Shown in pieces: positions 40,418-49,477 of a DNA stretch of 64,000 nt (its first letter is position 1; each line of letters starts with the position of its first letter). Location: contig NZ_JASKLS010000011.1 in NCBI RefSeq assembly GCF_030124375.1, positions 159,207 to 223,206 of the forward strand, read 5' to 3'. The notes under the pieces are model-generated. The model saw only the letters and a list, made by a program, of their open reading frames with translations, was not told the DNA's origin and did no database searches. This stretch comes from Sinorhizobium sp. 6-70 (lineage in GTDB: Bacteria > Pseudomonadota > Alphaproteobacteria > Rhizobiales > Rhizobiaceae). Made by a program: the position numbers and the translations under genes.

Positions 40418-42199
40418 CTATTCCGCCGGTTTGGGTTTCTTCGCGAACAGCGATTTGAGGTTGTCGAAGAGCTCGATCTTAACGCCCTGGCGCTTCATGA
40501 TGATCGACTGCTGGATGATCGACAGCGTGTTGTTCCAGGCCCAGTAGATGACGAGGCCGGCCGGGAAGGACGCCAGCATGAAGGTGAAGACCACCGGCAT
40601 CCAGGTGAACAGCATCGCCTGGGTCGGATCCGGTGGCGTCGGGTTCATGCGCATCTGGAGGAACATCGTGACGCCCATGATGAGCGGCCAGACGCCGAGG
40701 TGCAGGAAGGACGGAGCATCGAACGGAATCAGGCCGAAAAGATTGACGATCGTCGTCGGATCCGGGGCGGAGAGGTCCTGGATCCAGCCGAAGAACGGCG
40801 CATGGCGCATCTCGATGGTGATGTAGATCACCTTGTAGAGCGCGAAGAACACCGGGATCTGGATGAGGATCGGCCAGCAACCCGCCAGCGGGTTGATCTT
40901 CTCGTCCTTGTAGAGCTGCATCATCGCCTGCTGCAGACCCATGCGGTCGTCGCCGAACTTCTTCTTCAGTTCCTCCATCTTCGGCTGGACCTTCTTCATG
41001 TTCGCCATCGACGCATATTGCTTGTTGGCGAGCGGGAAGAAGAGAAGCTTGACGACAATCGTGGTGATCAGGATCGCGACGCCGAAATTGCCGAACAGAC
41101 GGAAGAAGAAATCCATCATTTTGAACATCGGCTGGGTGATGAACCAGAACCAACCCCAGTCGATCAGCTTCTCGAACTTCGGAATGGCGTAAGTGGCCGC
41201 GTAGTTGTCGATAGCCTCGACTTCCTTGGCGCCGGCAAAGACCAGGTTCTTGACCTCCGCGGACTGGCCGGGCGCGACCGTGATCGCGTCGCCCTTGTAG
41301 TCGCTCTGGAAGCGGGCACGGCCATCGGTGAAATGCGAGAAGCGGGTGTCGAAGGGCGTCTCCTGCGGCGGGACGATTGCCGCCGCCCAGTATTTGTCGG
41401 TGATGCCGAGCCAGCCGCCCGTCGATTTGCCCGGTTCGACCGGCTGGTTTTCTTCTATTTTCGAATAGCCGACCTCCTGCAGGCTTCCACCGGTAACCCC
41501 GATGAAGCCCTCATGCAGCACGTAGATGCTCGGCGTCGTCGGCTTGTTAAATCGCGTGACGCGGCCGTAGGAAGACAGGGAAATCGGCGCCGACGTTTCG
41601 TTCTTGATGCTGTCGACGACCTGGAACATGTAACGATCGTCGACGGAGATCGTCCGGACGAAGGTGATGCCCTTGTCGTTGGTGTAGCTGAGGGTGACCG
41701 GCGTCGATGGCGTCAGCTTGTCGCCGTTGGAAAGTGTCCAGACGCTCTGCGGACCCGGTACCGAGCCGGTCGCGTCGCTACCGATATAGCCGATCTCGGT
41801 AAAATAGCCATCCGCCGTTTCCGCCGGGCTCAAGAGGGTGATGACAGGGCTCTTCGGATCGACCGTCTCGTGGTACCCCTTGAGCCTCAGGTCGTCGAAG
41901 CGCGCGCCGGCCAGGTTGATGGATCCCGAAAGCGCCGGCGTATCGATCGCAACGCGGGCAGACTTGGCGATCGCCTGGTCGCGGTTTTCGCCGCCCGGAA
42001 TGGCACCGCCGGCAGGCGCCTGGCCCGGTGTCGCCTGCTGCGTACCGCCCTGAGGCTGAGCCTGTTGCGTCTGCTGGGCCTGTTCCGCAGCGATGCGGTC
42101 CTTCTCCATCCTCGGGTTGACATAGAAGAATTGCCAAGCGACGAGGATCAGCACGGACAGTGCAATCGCGACGAAATAATTGCGGTTGTTTTCCATCAT
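40418..42199 (-). CDS. yidC: Membrane protein insertase YidC
   Basis: Inserts and folds inner-membrane proteins with or without SecYEG. The protein has 593 residues. The N-terminal TM is at about 9-27 (VAIALSVLILVAWQFFYV), then a Gln/Pro-rich linker, the large periplasmic beta-domain (about 75-355) and the conserved five-TM core (about 360-575, with the hydrophilic-groove Arg in NFGVAILITTIVVKLLFFPL onward). The first ATG (42199) overlaps the rnpA stop as ATGA and is therefore preferred over the ATG one codon later. Last gene of the rpmH-rnpA-yidC operon. Confidence 0.97.
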   Translation of the reverse strand: MMENNRNYFVAIALSVLILVAWQFFYVNPRMEKDRIAAEQAQQTQQAQPQGGTQQATPGQAPAGGAIPGGENRDQAIAKSARVAIDTPALSGSINLAGARFDDLRLKGYHETVDPKSPVITLLSPAETADGYFTEIGYIGSDATGSVPGPQSVWTLSNGDKLTPSTPVTLSYTNDKGITFVRTISVDDRYMFQVVDSIKNETSAPISLSSYGRVTRFNKPTTPSIYVLHEGFIGVTGGSLQEVGYSKIEENQPVEPGKSTGGWLGITDKYWAAAIVPPQETPFDTRFSHFTDGRARFQSDYKGDAITVAPGQSAEVKNLVFAGAKEVEAIDNYAATYAIPKFEKLIDWGWFWFITQPMFKMMDFFFRLFGNFGVAILITTIVVKLLFFPLANKQYASMANMKKVQPKMEELKKKFGDDRMGLQQAMMQLYKDEKINPLAGCWPILIQIPVFFALYKVIYITIEMRHAPFFGWIQDLSAPDPTTIVNLFGLIPFDAPSFLHLGVWPLIMGVTMFLQMRMNPTPPDPTQAMLFTWMPVVFTFMLASFPAGLVIYWAWNNTLSIIQQSIIMKRQGVKIELFDNLKSLFAKKPKPAE

Positions 42200-42594
42200 G
42201 GTTTCCTGGAACCGGCCGAGGGCCGCTTCTGTTTCGGCTTGTTTTCGATGCGATCGCAGAGCGCCCGGGTCAATGCGTCAAAGGGGGCATGCAGCAGATC
42301 GCGTCGGGCGACAATCACATAGTCGTGTCCGGGTTTCATTGCAAACCCGGCTGAAAGCCGCACTGCTTCTTTGAGGCGTCGGCGCATTCGGTTGCGCTCT
42401 ACGGCATTGCCGTGCTTCTTGGTGACTGTGAAGCCGACGCGGGCATCACCTTCCAGATCCGTGCGGTCAAGCACTTCGAGGAGAAATAATGGGCCTTTGC
42501 GGCTTTCTCCAGCTCTGACGGCCAAAAACTGCGGACGGCTTTTCAGCCGCCCGACAGTCGTCTTGTCTTTATCTGACGTCATATGCCCGGACAT
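42196..42594 (-). CDS. rnpA: Ribonuclease P protein component
   Basis: Protein cofactor of RNase P, which matures tRNA 5' ends. The protein has up to 132 residues. The RNR signature appears as AVERNRMRRRLKEAVRL near 63-79, and the FTVTKKHGNAVERN block is typical. An in-frame ATG four codons later (MTSDKDK) is an alternative start. Its 3' end overlaps yidC by four bases and rpmH lies 20 bases upstream, the standard arrangement. Confidence 0.96.
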   Translation of the reverse strand: MSGHMTSDKDKTTVGRLKSRPQFLAVRAGESRKGPLFLLEVLDRTDLEGDARVGFTVTKKHGNAVERNRMRRRLKEAVRLSAGFAMKPGHDYVIVARRDLLHAPFDALTRALCDRIENKPKQKRPSAGSRKP

Positions 42595-42614
42595 AGGTTT
42601 CGGGCAGGCTCGGC

Positions 42615-42749
42615 TTAGGCCGAGAGACGCTTGCGGCCACGAGCCCGGCGGGCTGCGAGGACCTTCTGGCCACCCTTGGTGGACATGCGTGCACGGAAGC
42701 CATGACGGCGCTTGCGAACAAGCTTGGACGGTTGGTAGGTACGCTTCAT
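42615..42749 (-). CDS. rpmH: 50S ribosomal protein L34
   Basis: Ribosomal protein of 44 residues, starting MKRTYQPSKLVRKRRHGFRA and ending ARGRKRLSA, a near-universal L34 sequence. It heads the rpmH-rnpA-yidC cluster. The leader before ATG is AT-rich (TATTTAAATAA) with no clear Shine-Dalgarno. This reading frame is easily missed because of its size. Confidence 0.98.
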   Translation of the reverse strand: MKRTYQPSKLVRKRRHGFRARMSTKGGQKVLAARRARGRKRLSA

Positions 42750-43203
42750 TTATTTAAATACCGCGGTGTGCGGCCCTTCTTGAGTTTGCAAATTGCAAGA
42801 GCGTTTACGTAACCGGGCACAGCTCCGCCTTGCGGGCAGGACGGCTTGACCGGACGTGCGCGGCTTATAAGGACAAATGTCCGGCAAAGTCAATTCCCGA
42901 CGGGCTTTGCGTTGTACGGACGACTGTGATAGCCGGGGTCACCGGCGTTGCTTCTGGATCACGCGTCGAGACCTGCAACTTCTTGACGCCCTGCGCCGCA
43001 ACAACTCGACGGCCGGACCGACAGCGTTTCATCAAACGGGCGGCGCGTAGGGCAGATCGGTGAACAAATGCCTAATCCGGCCTCCCTAGAAGTTGGTCGG
43101 ACCGGTGATGCTTTTCGTTAACCACGCGTATTTTAGCATTCGCTTCGTGGTGTGCAGCACCGTGTAGTGAGGGGGAAGACGCCTGCGGCGTCGGGGGACA
43201 GGA
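42750..43203. other. Gene-free divergent region between rpmH and a chemoreceptor
   Basis: About 450 bases holding the promoters of rpmH (minus) and the chemoreceptor (plus). The near-palindrome TTGCAAATTGCAA lies about 40 bases before rpmH, and a small hairpin GACGCC-TGC-GGCGTC (43178-43192) lies just before the chemoreceptor start. No tRNA, dnaA gene or convincing small ORF was seen. Confidence 0.55.
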
Positions 43204-45198
43204 ATGAAAATTCGCGGGAAAATATATCTGATCGTCGGCATCATGAGCCTGCTTGCGATTGCCATCACCGGTATGTCGCTGCTGATCGTGTCGCAGTACA
43301 ACGACAAGCTTCACCAATTCCAAAACGCATCCGACCGGGCGTTCAAGGGCGAGCGGCTCAACCGCCTGGTGACTGGCGTCGTCATGGAAGCGCGCGGGAT
43401 TTACGCGGCGCCGACGATCGAAAAGGCAAAACCCTTCGCCGAAGGCCTCTTCAAGAACCTCGACAAGATCGACGCACTGCTCGAGGACTGGCGCCCGCTG
43501 GTTCCCACCGACAAGCTCTCGTCCTTCGATGCGCTGGTGAAGCGCGCGGAAGAATTCAAGACCTTCCGCGCCGAGACGGCCCGTCTCGGCCAACAGGTTT
43601 CGCCGCAGGCTGCCAACGAGCAGGGCAACAACGACGCCAATCGCGCCAATCGCAAGGCTTTCCAGGCCGAGATAGACGGTGTCGTGGACGCCAATCTGGA
43701 GTCGCTTGAGGCGATTACGGCTGAGATCGCAGCCTTTGAGCGCTCCATCATTCTCGTCGTGCTCGGCATTGCCGGCCTCGGCCTCGTCGCCGGAATCGGT
43801 ACTGCCTTCTACATCGGTACCAACCAGCTCAGCCGCCCGATCCTCGACCTGACGGACGCCATGAAACAGCTTGCCGCAGGTGATCTTTCTGTCGACGTGC
43901 CCTTCGCCGGCCGCAAGGACGAGATTGGCGATATGGCTGCCGCCGTTGGCATCTTCAAGCAGAACGGACTTGTGGTGCGTGAACTCAACGCTCAGGAAGC
44001 GGCGCTCAGGGAAAAGAGCGCGGATCTGCAGTCGAGCATCGGTATCGTCGTTTCGGCGGCCGCCGCCGGCGATTTCACCAGGCGCATCAGCAAGGACTAC
44101 GGCAACGATGACCTCAACCGCTTTGCCGCGAGCGTCAACGAACTCGTCGGCAGCGTCGACAGCGGCATTTCCGAAACGCGGCGGGTCATCGCAAGCCTTG
44201 CCGCCGGCGACCTGACGCAAAGCATGAACGGCCAGTTCCAGGGTGCCTTCGCCGAACTGCAGAAGAACGTCAACGACACGCTCACGACATTGCAGAAAAC
44301 CCTGCGCGAGGTGCGCACGACGACGGACTCGATCAACGGCAACGCATCCGAATTGCGCTCTGCAGCGGACGACCTGTCGAAGCGCACGGAGCAGCAGGCC
44401 GCTTCGCTCGAGGAAACCTCGGCCGCGCTCGATGAAATCACGGCCGCCGTGCGCAGCTCGACCGAGAGAGCGCAGGAAGCATCGGTCATGGTCACCGAGG
44501 CAAAAGAAAGCGCCACCGAGTCGGCTTCCGTGGTCCGTAACGCGGTCGAAGCGATGGGCCGCATCGAGCAGGCCTCGAACGAGATCGGCCAGATCACCAA
44601 CGTGATCGATGAGATCGCCTTCCAGACCAATCTTCTGGCCCTGAATGCGGGTGTCGAGGCGGCGCGCGCGGGTGACGCCGGCAAAGGGTTCGCAGTGGTG
44701 GCCCAGGAGGTGCGCGAACTCGCTCAACGCGCCGCCAGTGCCGCCAAGGATATCAAGGCGCTGATTTCGAAGTCGGGCGGCGAAGTCGCGACCGGCGTCA
44801 AGCTCGTCCAGGCGACCGGATCCGCGCTCGGCGAGATCGAAACGCGCGTCCTGAAGATCAACGACCATATCCATTCGATCGCGACGGCCGCGCGCGAGCA
44901 GTCGACCGGGCTTGCCGAGGTCAGCACGGCCGTCAACCAGATGGACCAGGTCACGCAGCGCAATGCGGCAATGGTCGAGGAGGCGAACGCCGCGACCCAC
45001 AAACTGTCGGCCGAAACCGGGAACCTTGCCAACCTGATCGCCTACTTCAAGGTCGATCGCGATGCCGTCGGGGCAATCGCGCCTGCAAGGGAAACAAGCC
45101 GTCCCGTTGCTTCGCCTGCCCGGCGTATGATGGGCAGCGTCGCTCGAGCCTTCGGCGGCAGTGCCGCCGCGGCGCGGGACGATTGGGAGGAATTCTGA
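43204..45198 (+). CDS. Methyl-accepting chemotaxis protein with helical periplasmic sensor
   Basis: Chemoreceptor of 664 residues. TM1 is at about 8-30, a roughly 150-residue all-helical periplasmic domain follows (four-helix-bundle type, rich in Glu, Lys and Ala), TM2 at about 183-205, two HAMP units (LSRPILDLTDAMKQLAAGDL and a second near 280-330), and the signalling domain with the hairpin EIAFQTNLLALNAGVEAARA near 472. It ends DDWEEF, matching the tail of the McpX-like receptor. GGGGACAGGA precedes ATG 43204. Ligand unknown; likely a small molecule bound in the helical bundle. Confidence 0.93.
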   Translation: MKIRGKIYLIVGIMSLLAIAITGMSLLIVSQYNDKLHQFQNASDRAFKGERLNRLVTGVVMEARGIYAAPTIEKAKPFAEGLFKNLDKIDALLEDWRPLVPTDKLSSFDALVKRAEEFKTFRAETARLGQQVSPQAANEQGNNDANRANRKAFQAEIDGVVDANLESLEAITAEIAAFERSIILVVLGIAGLGLVAGIGTAFYIGTNQLSRPILDLTDAMKQLAAGDLSVDVPFAGRKDEIGDMAAAVGIFKQNGLVVRELNAQEAALREKSADLQSSIGIVVSAAAAGDFTRRISKDYGNDDLNRFAASVNELVGSVDSGISETRRVIASLAAGDLTQSMNGQFQGAFAELQKNVNDTLTTLQKTLREVRTTTDSINGNASELRSAADDLSKRTEQQAASLEETSAALDEITAAVRSSTERAQEASVMVTEAKESATESASVVRNAVEAMGRIEQASNEIGQITNVIDEIAFQTNLLALNAGVEAARAGDAGKGFAVVAQEVRELAQRAASAAKDIKALISKSGGEVATGVKLVQATGSALGEIETRVLKINDHIHSIATAAREQSTGLAEVSTAVNQMDQVTQRNAAMVEEANAATHKLSAETGNLANLIAYFKVDRDAVGAIAPARETSRPVASPARRMMGSVARAFGGSAAAARDDWEEF

Positions 45199-45236
45199 GC
45201 CTGGCGCGTCTCATCAAGGACGCCGACGTCACGATC

Positions 45237-45274
45237 TTTTCTCGCGGATGGCCTCAACGTTCTCCGCGAGAAAA
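45237..45274. terminator. Hairpin downstream of the second chemoreceptor
   Basis: TTTTCTCGCGGA (45237-45248) pairs perfectly with TCCGCGAGAAAA (45263-45274) over 14 nt. Runs of T and A at the stem base support termination in both directions, but the loop is long. Confidence 0.6.
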
Positions 45275-45330
45275 AGTCTTTGGTGTAATTGCTCCCGTAG
45301 CACCAGGGATGATGGTTCTCCTTTTCACGG

Positions 45331-45364
45331 CAACGTGAGTTGTCAGGGTGAACCGTTCACGTTG
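45331..45364. other. Inverted repeat upstream of the VTT-domain gene
   Basis: CAACGTGA (45331-45338) and TCACGTTG (45357-45364) flank 18 bases that contain an overlapping near-palindrome GTGAACCGTTCAC (45348-45360). The nested arrangement may be an operator or a leader structure for the gene starting at 45451. Confidence 0.4.
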
Positions 45365-45450
45365 ACGTTTGACGGCGCGACCATTCGTTATTGGTTCCGG
45401 GTCCGGATTCCCTCTAACTCAGGGGTAGATCTCGCCGAAAGCAAAGCCGT

Positions 45451-46248
45451 ATGAACAATGGTGTCAGAAACGGGATAGAAGGAGCAGCCCTGAACCCTTC
45501 GTCCGGGCGCAGCGACGCAGAACGTGCGCCACGCCGTTCGTGGTGGCGGTTCGTGCCATTCGTTCTTCTCGTTGCCGGTGGTGCCGCTTGTTATGCCTTT
45601 GGCCTGCCGCACTATCTTTCGCTGCCGGCGCTCGTCCATCACCGCGAGGTCCTCAGCGCCTATGTCGATTCCTATCCGCTCCGAGCCGGTTCCGCATTCT
45701 TTGCGGTCTATGTTGCGGTGGTCGTCTTTTCGATCCCGGCTGCGTCGGTGCTGACCATATTTTCCGGGTTCCTGTTCGGCTGTCTTACGGGCGGAATTAT
45801 CGCGATCGCCGCGGCGACACTGGGATCCTGCCTTCTGTTCCTTGCCGCGCGCGGGGTTCTCGGCGACCTCCTGCGCCCGCGTGCCGGGCGCTTCCTGGAG
45901 CGACTGGCGGAAGGCTTCCGGCGCAATGCGTTCCTTTACCTTCTGATCTTGCGGCTGGCGCCGATCTTTCCCTTCTTCGTCGTCAATATCGCACCCGCTT
46001 TCTTCGACGTGCGGCTGCGCACCTTCGCCACCGCAACGCTGATCGGCATCGTGCCGGGCACGCTCGCCTATGCCTGGCTCGGTCGCAGCCTCGACGATGT
46101 GATCGCCCGCTCGGCAGCGGCTGGCGGCGAGCTCACGATTTCGGATTTTGCGACGAGGGACATTTCGCTGGGGCTTGCGGCGCTGACGCTCATCGCGGCA
46201 TTGCCTCTGGCGTTCAAGCTAATACAGTCGCGCCGCAAGACGGTCTGA
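45451..46248 (+). CDS. TVP38/TMEM64 (VTT/DedA-like) membrane protein
   Basis: Protein of 265 residues with a TM near 33-52 and the VTT domain at about 75-225: SIPAASVLTIFSGFLFGCLT is the first re-entrant region and RLAPIFPFFVVNIAPAFFDV the conserved second one with its Arg and Pro. VTT/DedA proteins act in lipid scrambling, undecaprenyl-phosphate recycling or membrane homeostasis. It is followed after 16 bases by a flavin disulfide reductase gene, a pairing also seen in other bacteria where the two domains can be fused. Confidence 0.9.
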   Translation: MNNGVRNGIEGAALNPSSGRSDAERAPRRSWWRFVPFVLLVAGGAACYAFGLPHYLSLPALVHHREVLSAYVDSYPLRAGSAFFAVYVAVVVFSIPAASVLTIFSGFLFGCLTGGIIAIAAATLGSCLLFLAARGVLGDLLRPRAGRFLERLAEGFRRNAFLYLLILRLAPIFPFFVVNIAPAFFDVRLRTFATATLIGIVPGTLAYAWLGRSLDDVIARSAAAGGELTISDFATRDISLGLAALTLIAALPLAFKLIQSRRKTV

Positions 46249-46264
46249 CGGGGCGGAAGGCGGC

Positions 46265-47689
46265 GTGGCGAAGGTCCTCAATCCGGATATCTGTGTAATC
46301 GGCGGCGGTGCGGCCGGTCTGTCCGTGGCCGCCGGCGCTGCGGCCTTCGGCGTACCGGTTGTCCTGGTCGAACGCGGCCGAATGGGTGGGGATTGCCTGA
46401 ACTTTGGCTGCGTGCCGTCGAAGGCGTTGATCGCGGCTGCGAAACACGCGCAGGCGATCCGCGCGGCAAAGGAATTCGGCATCGCCGCAGGCGAGCCGAT
46501 CGTCGACTATGAACGGTTGCAGGCGCGGGTTCATGCGGTCATCGGAGCCATCGCGCCGCATGATTCCGCCGAACGCTTCGAGAGCCTCGGCGTGAAAGTC
46601 ATCGCCGATGCGGCCCGGTTCGTCGACGACAGGACGGTCGCGGCCGGCGATCATCTTATTCGGGCGCGGCGCTTCGTGATCGCCACCGGCTCGTCGCCAG
46701 CTGTACCCGCAATTCCCGGGCTCGCCGAGACGCCGTATCTCACCAATGAGACACTCTTCGATATGAGGCGGCTGCCGCAACACCTCGTCATCGTCGGTGC
46801 CGGACCTGTCGGGCTGGAGATGGCCCAGGCCTATCGCCGGCTCGGCGCGCGCGTTACTGTGACTGAGAGCGGCAAAGCGCTTTCGAGCGGCGATCCGGAA
46901 CTGGTGGCGATCGTTCTGGATGCGATCCGTGCGGAGGGTACCGTTCTTCACGAGGAAACCCTCATACAATCCATCGAACGGTACGCGGGCGGCGTGCGGC
47001 TGCATTGCGAAAACACGCAAGGGCGGTTTTTTCTCGATGGCAGCGACCTGCTGCTGGCCGCCGGCCGTGCTCCCAATCACGTTTCTCTCGATCTCGATGC
47101 CGCAGGTATTCGCCACGACGCGAAGGGCATCGCCATTGGCACGGACCTGCGGACAAGCAATCGCCGCGTCTATGCGATCGGCGATGCCGCAGGTGGCCTG
47201 CAGTTCACCCACGTCGCGAATTATCATGCGCGCCTCGTGCTGCAGCAGATCCTGTTCCGCGTACCGGCGCGCGAAGACCGCGACATCGTCCCTCGGGTCA
47301 CGTTCACGGACCCGGAACTGGCTGAGGTCGGTCCCGGCGAGGCGAAGGCGCGGGAAAAGTTCGGTCGGGTCGACGTCGTCCGGTGGGACTTTTCCGCCAA
47401 CGACCGCGCCCGCACCGATGGGCTCGGTCGGGGCCTCATCAAGGTCACGGTCGGTCGGCGCGGACGCATCCTCGGTGCTGCGATTGCCGGCGCCGGTGCC
47501 GGTGAGATGATCAACGGCTTTGCTTTCGCCATCGCCAATCGGCTGACGCTCAAGCATTTCCGCGGCTATGTGGCCCCCTATCCAACCTTGTCCGAGATTG
47601 GAAAACAGGCATCGATCTCCTATTATGCCCCCATGGCGCGAAATCCGCTCGTTCGGTCCGTGATCGGAATGCTGCGGTATTTCGGCTAG
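46265..47689 (+). CDS. FAD-dependent pyridine nucleotide-disulfide oxidoreductase (mercuric-reductase-like), GTG start
   Basis: Protein of 474 residues. FAD-binding VIGGGAAGLS is at about 11-20, the redox-active pair is Cys44/Cys49 in GGDCLNFGCVPSK, the NAD site IVGAGPVGLEMAQAYRRLG near 178, and the FAD motif AIGDAAGG near 305. The C-terminal active-site motif HxHPT..E of dihydrolipoamide dehydrogenase reads APYPTLSE, so the catalytic His is replaced by Tyr; the vicinal Cys pair of MerA is also absent. It is therefore neither typical Lpd nor MerA. Likely co-transcribed with the VTT gene (16-base gap). Confidence 0.9.
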   Translation: MAKVLNPDICVIGGGAAGLSVAAGAAAFGVPVVLVERGRMGGDCLNFGCVPSKALIAAAKHAQAIRAAKEFGIAAGEPIVDYERLQARVHAVIGAIAPHDSAERFESLGVKVIADAARFVDDRTVAAGDHLIRARRFVIATGSSPAVPAIPGLAETPYLTNETLFDMRRLPQHLVIVGAGPVGLEMAQAYRRLGARVTVTESGKALSSGDPELVAIVLDAIRAEGTVLHEETLIQSIERYAGGVRLHCENTQGRFFLDGSDLLLAAGRAPNHVSLDLDAAGIRHDAKGIAIGTDLRTSNRRVYAIGDAAGGLQFTHVANYHARLVLQQILFRVPAREDRDIVPRVTFTDPELAEVGPGEAKAREKFGRVDVVRWDFSANDRARTDGLGRGLIKVTVGRRGRILGAAIAGAGAGEMINGFAFAIANRLTLKHFRGYVAPYPTLSEIGKQASISYYAPMARNPLVRSVIGMLRYFG

Positions 47690-47800
47690 ATCACGATGAA
47701 TTTGGGCCGACTCGACCCAAATCATAAACGTGATCGATTCTATAAGTTGAGACGCGGGATGCGGGCGGAAAACCGTGCACACTTTTCCTCATCCCGCTCT
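47688..47800. repeat. Inverted composite of ATCACGATGA and GAGCGGGATG palindromes
   Basis: GATCACGATGAATTTGGGCC with mirror (47690-47735) then GACGCGGGATGCGGGCGGAA...TTTTCCTCATCCCGCTCT (47751-47800). It is the same two modules as 26483-26590 in reversed order and orientation. The left end overlaps the TAG stop of the oxidoreductase (47687-47689). Confidence 0.8.
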
Positions 47801-47825
47801 GAGTCGCAGGGAACGTTCTAGAGTT

Positions 47826-49307
47826 ATGGTGGAAGAGGCGCGTCCGGCCAATGCGAGTACTATGCCCCGAGCGGCTGTGGGGTTTCTCCGTGGACTCTCC
47901 GGCAAGCTGCTGCTTCTGACCGTGGCATTCGTCATGCTGGCGGAGGTGCTGATCTTCGTGCCGTCGGTCGCCAACATGCGGATCCGTTGGCTTCAGGATC
48001 GGCTGAACACGGTGGCCGCGGCGGCCGTCGTGGTCGACGGACTGCAGAATGTCGAGCTCCCGCGGGCCGTGCAGCGCGACACGTTGATGGCGACCGGAAC
48101 CAAGGCCATCGTCATTCGCCGCAAGGATGCGTCGCGGATGATCGCCACCGTCGACATGCCGCCGGCAATCGACGGCGAATACGATATCGCCAACTTCACC
48201 CCCGTCGGTGCGATACGCGATGCGTTCGACACGCTGCTTTTCGGCGGCAGCCGGATCGTGCGTGTCTATGGTCCGCTCGGCGAAAGCGACGCGACCATCG
48301 AACTAGTTATGAAGGATGCCGGCCTGCGCAAGGCGATGCTCGTTTATTCGCGCAACGTTTTTCTTCTGTCGATCGCGATTTCGCTGATCACGGCGGCACT
48401 GATCTTCCTCGCCATCAATCGCATGCTGATCGTGCCGATCAGGCGGATGACGACGAGCATGCAGGAGTTTTCCAACGAGCCGTCCGACCCGGAGCGACTC
48501 CTCGTTCCGCCGGAAGGCAAGGATGAGCTGGCGGTGGCCGGCCAGCACCTCGCGAGCATGCAGCGCGAGCTGCAGAGAACCTTGAAGCAACAGAAGAGCC
48601 TCGCTGAGCTCGGCCTCGCGGTTTCGAAGATCAACCACGACATGCGCAACATTCTCTCGTCCGCGCAACTCATCTCCGACCGGCTTGCAGATGTCGATGA
48701 TCCGGTGGTCAAACGCTTCGCGCCGACGCTGCTGAGAACGATAGACCGCGCCGTCGGCTATACGCAGGAGGTTCTCTCCTACGGGCGGACGGCCGAGGCA
48801 GAGCCGCACCGCCGCTTTGTCGCGCTGCGGCCGCTCGTCGAGGACGTCGCCGAACTCCTGGCCATCGATCGCCAGAGCGGTATCGACTTCGACATCCAGA
48901 TACGGGACGACGTCGTGGTCGACGCCGACAGCGAGCAGCTATTTCGCGTCGTCCACAATATCTGCCGCAACGCCGTCCAGGCGCTGACGAATCACGAGCC
49001 CGAGGACGGCCGCGCCAGGTCGATCTCCGTTTCGGCCATGCGAACCGGGAGCGTGGTTACCATTTCCATCGACGACACGGGGCCGGGCATGCCGGCCAAG
49101 GCGCGCGAAAACCTGTTTACCGCCTTCCGGGGCTCGGCGCGCTCCGGCGGCACGGGCCTCGGGCTCGCCATCGCCCGCGAACTGGTGCTCGCTCATGGCG
49201 GGACGATCGCACTCGTCGAAAAGCCGACGCCCGGCACGCTGTTCCGCATCGAATTGCCGGACCGCCCGGTGCCGCTGGACGCTTTCCGCTCGAAGGCGCG
49301 GCCCTGA
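47826..49307 (+). CDS. Membrane sensor histidine kinase (orphan)
   Basis: Protein of 493 residues. TM1 is at about 27-47, the periplasmic sensor at about 48-168 with no recognised fold, TM2 at about 170-193, HAMP at about 194-245 (INRMLIVPIRRMTTSMQEFS), the phosphoacceptor His271 in SKINHDMRNILSS, and the HATPase domain with the N box HNICRNAVQAL, G1 DDTGPGMP and G2 GGTGLGLAIARELV. No response regulator gene is adjacent. ATG 47826 is chosen because an earlier start would read through the repeat; the ribosome site is weak. Phospho-partner and signal unknown. Confidence 0.92.
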   Translation: MVEEARPANASTMPRAAVGFLRGLSGKLLLLTVAFVMLAEVLIFVPSVANMRIRWLQDRLNTVAAAAVVVDGLQNVELPRAVQRDTLMATGTKAIVIRRKDASRMIATVDMPPAIDGEYDIANFTPVGAIRDAFDTLLFGGSRIVRVYGPLGESDATIELVMKDAGLRKAMLVYSRNVFLLSIAISLITAALIFLAINRMLIVPIRRMTTSMQEFSNEPSDPERLLVPPEGKDELAVAGQHLASMQRELQRTLKQQKSLAELGLAVSKINHDMRNILSSAQLISDRLADVDDPVVKRFAPTLLRTIDRAVGYTQEVLSYGRTAEAEPHRRFVALRPLVEDVAELLAIDRQSGIDFDIQIRDDVVVDADSEQLFRVVHNICRNAVQALTNHEPEDGRARSISVSAMRTGSVVTISIDDTGPGMPAKARENLFTAFRGSARSGGTGLGLAIARELVLAHGGTIALVEKPTPGTLFRIELPDRPVPLDAFRSKARP

Positions 49308-49477
49308 TTTTCCGTCCTCGGACCGCTGGTGTCCTTCTTGCCGGATCCCGATCGCTCGCTCCGACGCCTTTTCCACTGTCGTCGCAAAAATGAAATTTTT
49401 TCCCGAAAGGCGCTTGCAATCGCCGAAAGGACCCAGTAGAGGATCGCCACGCAAGCGGTTCTCACCGCTTCAGGCAA

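Noticed and set aside
42830..43063. Possible small gene (77 codons) between rpmH and the chemoreceptor
   Set aside because: Cys- and Arg-rich composition without a ribosome site or hydrophobic pattern; looks like chance open frame in GC-rich DNA.
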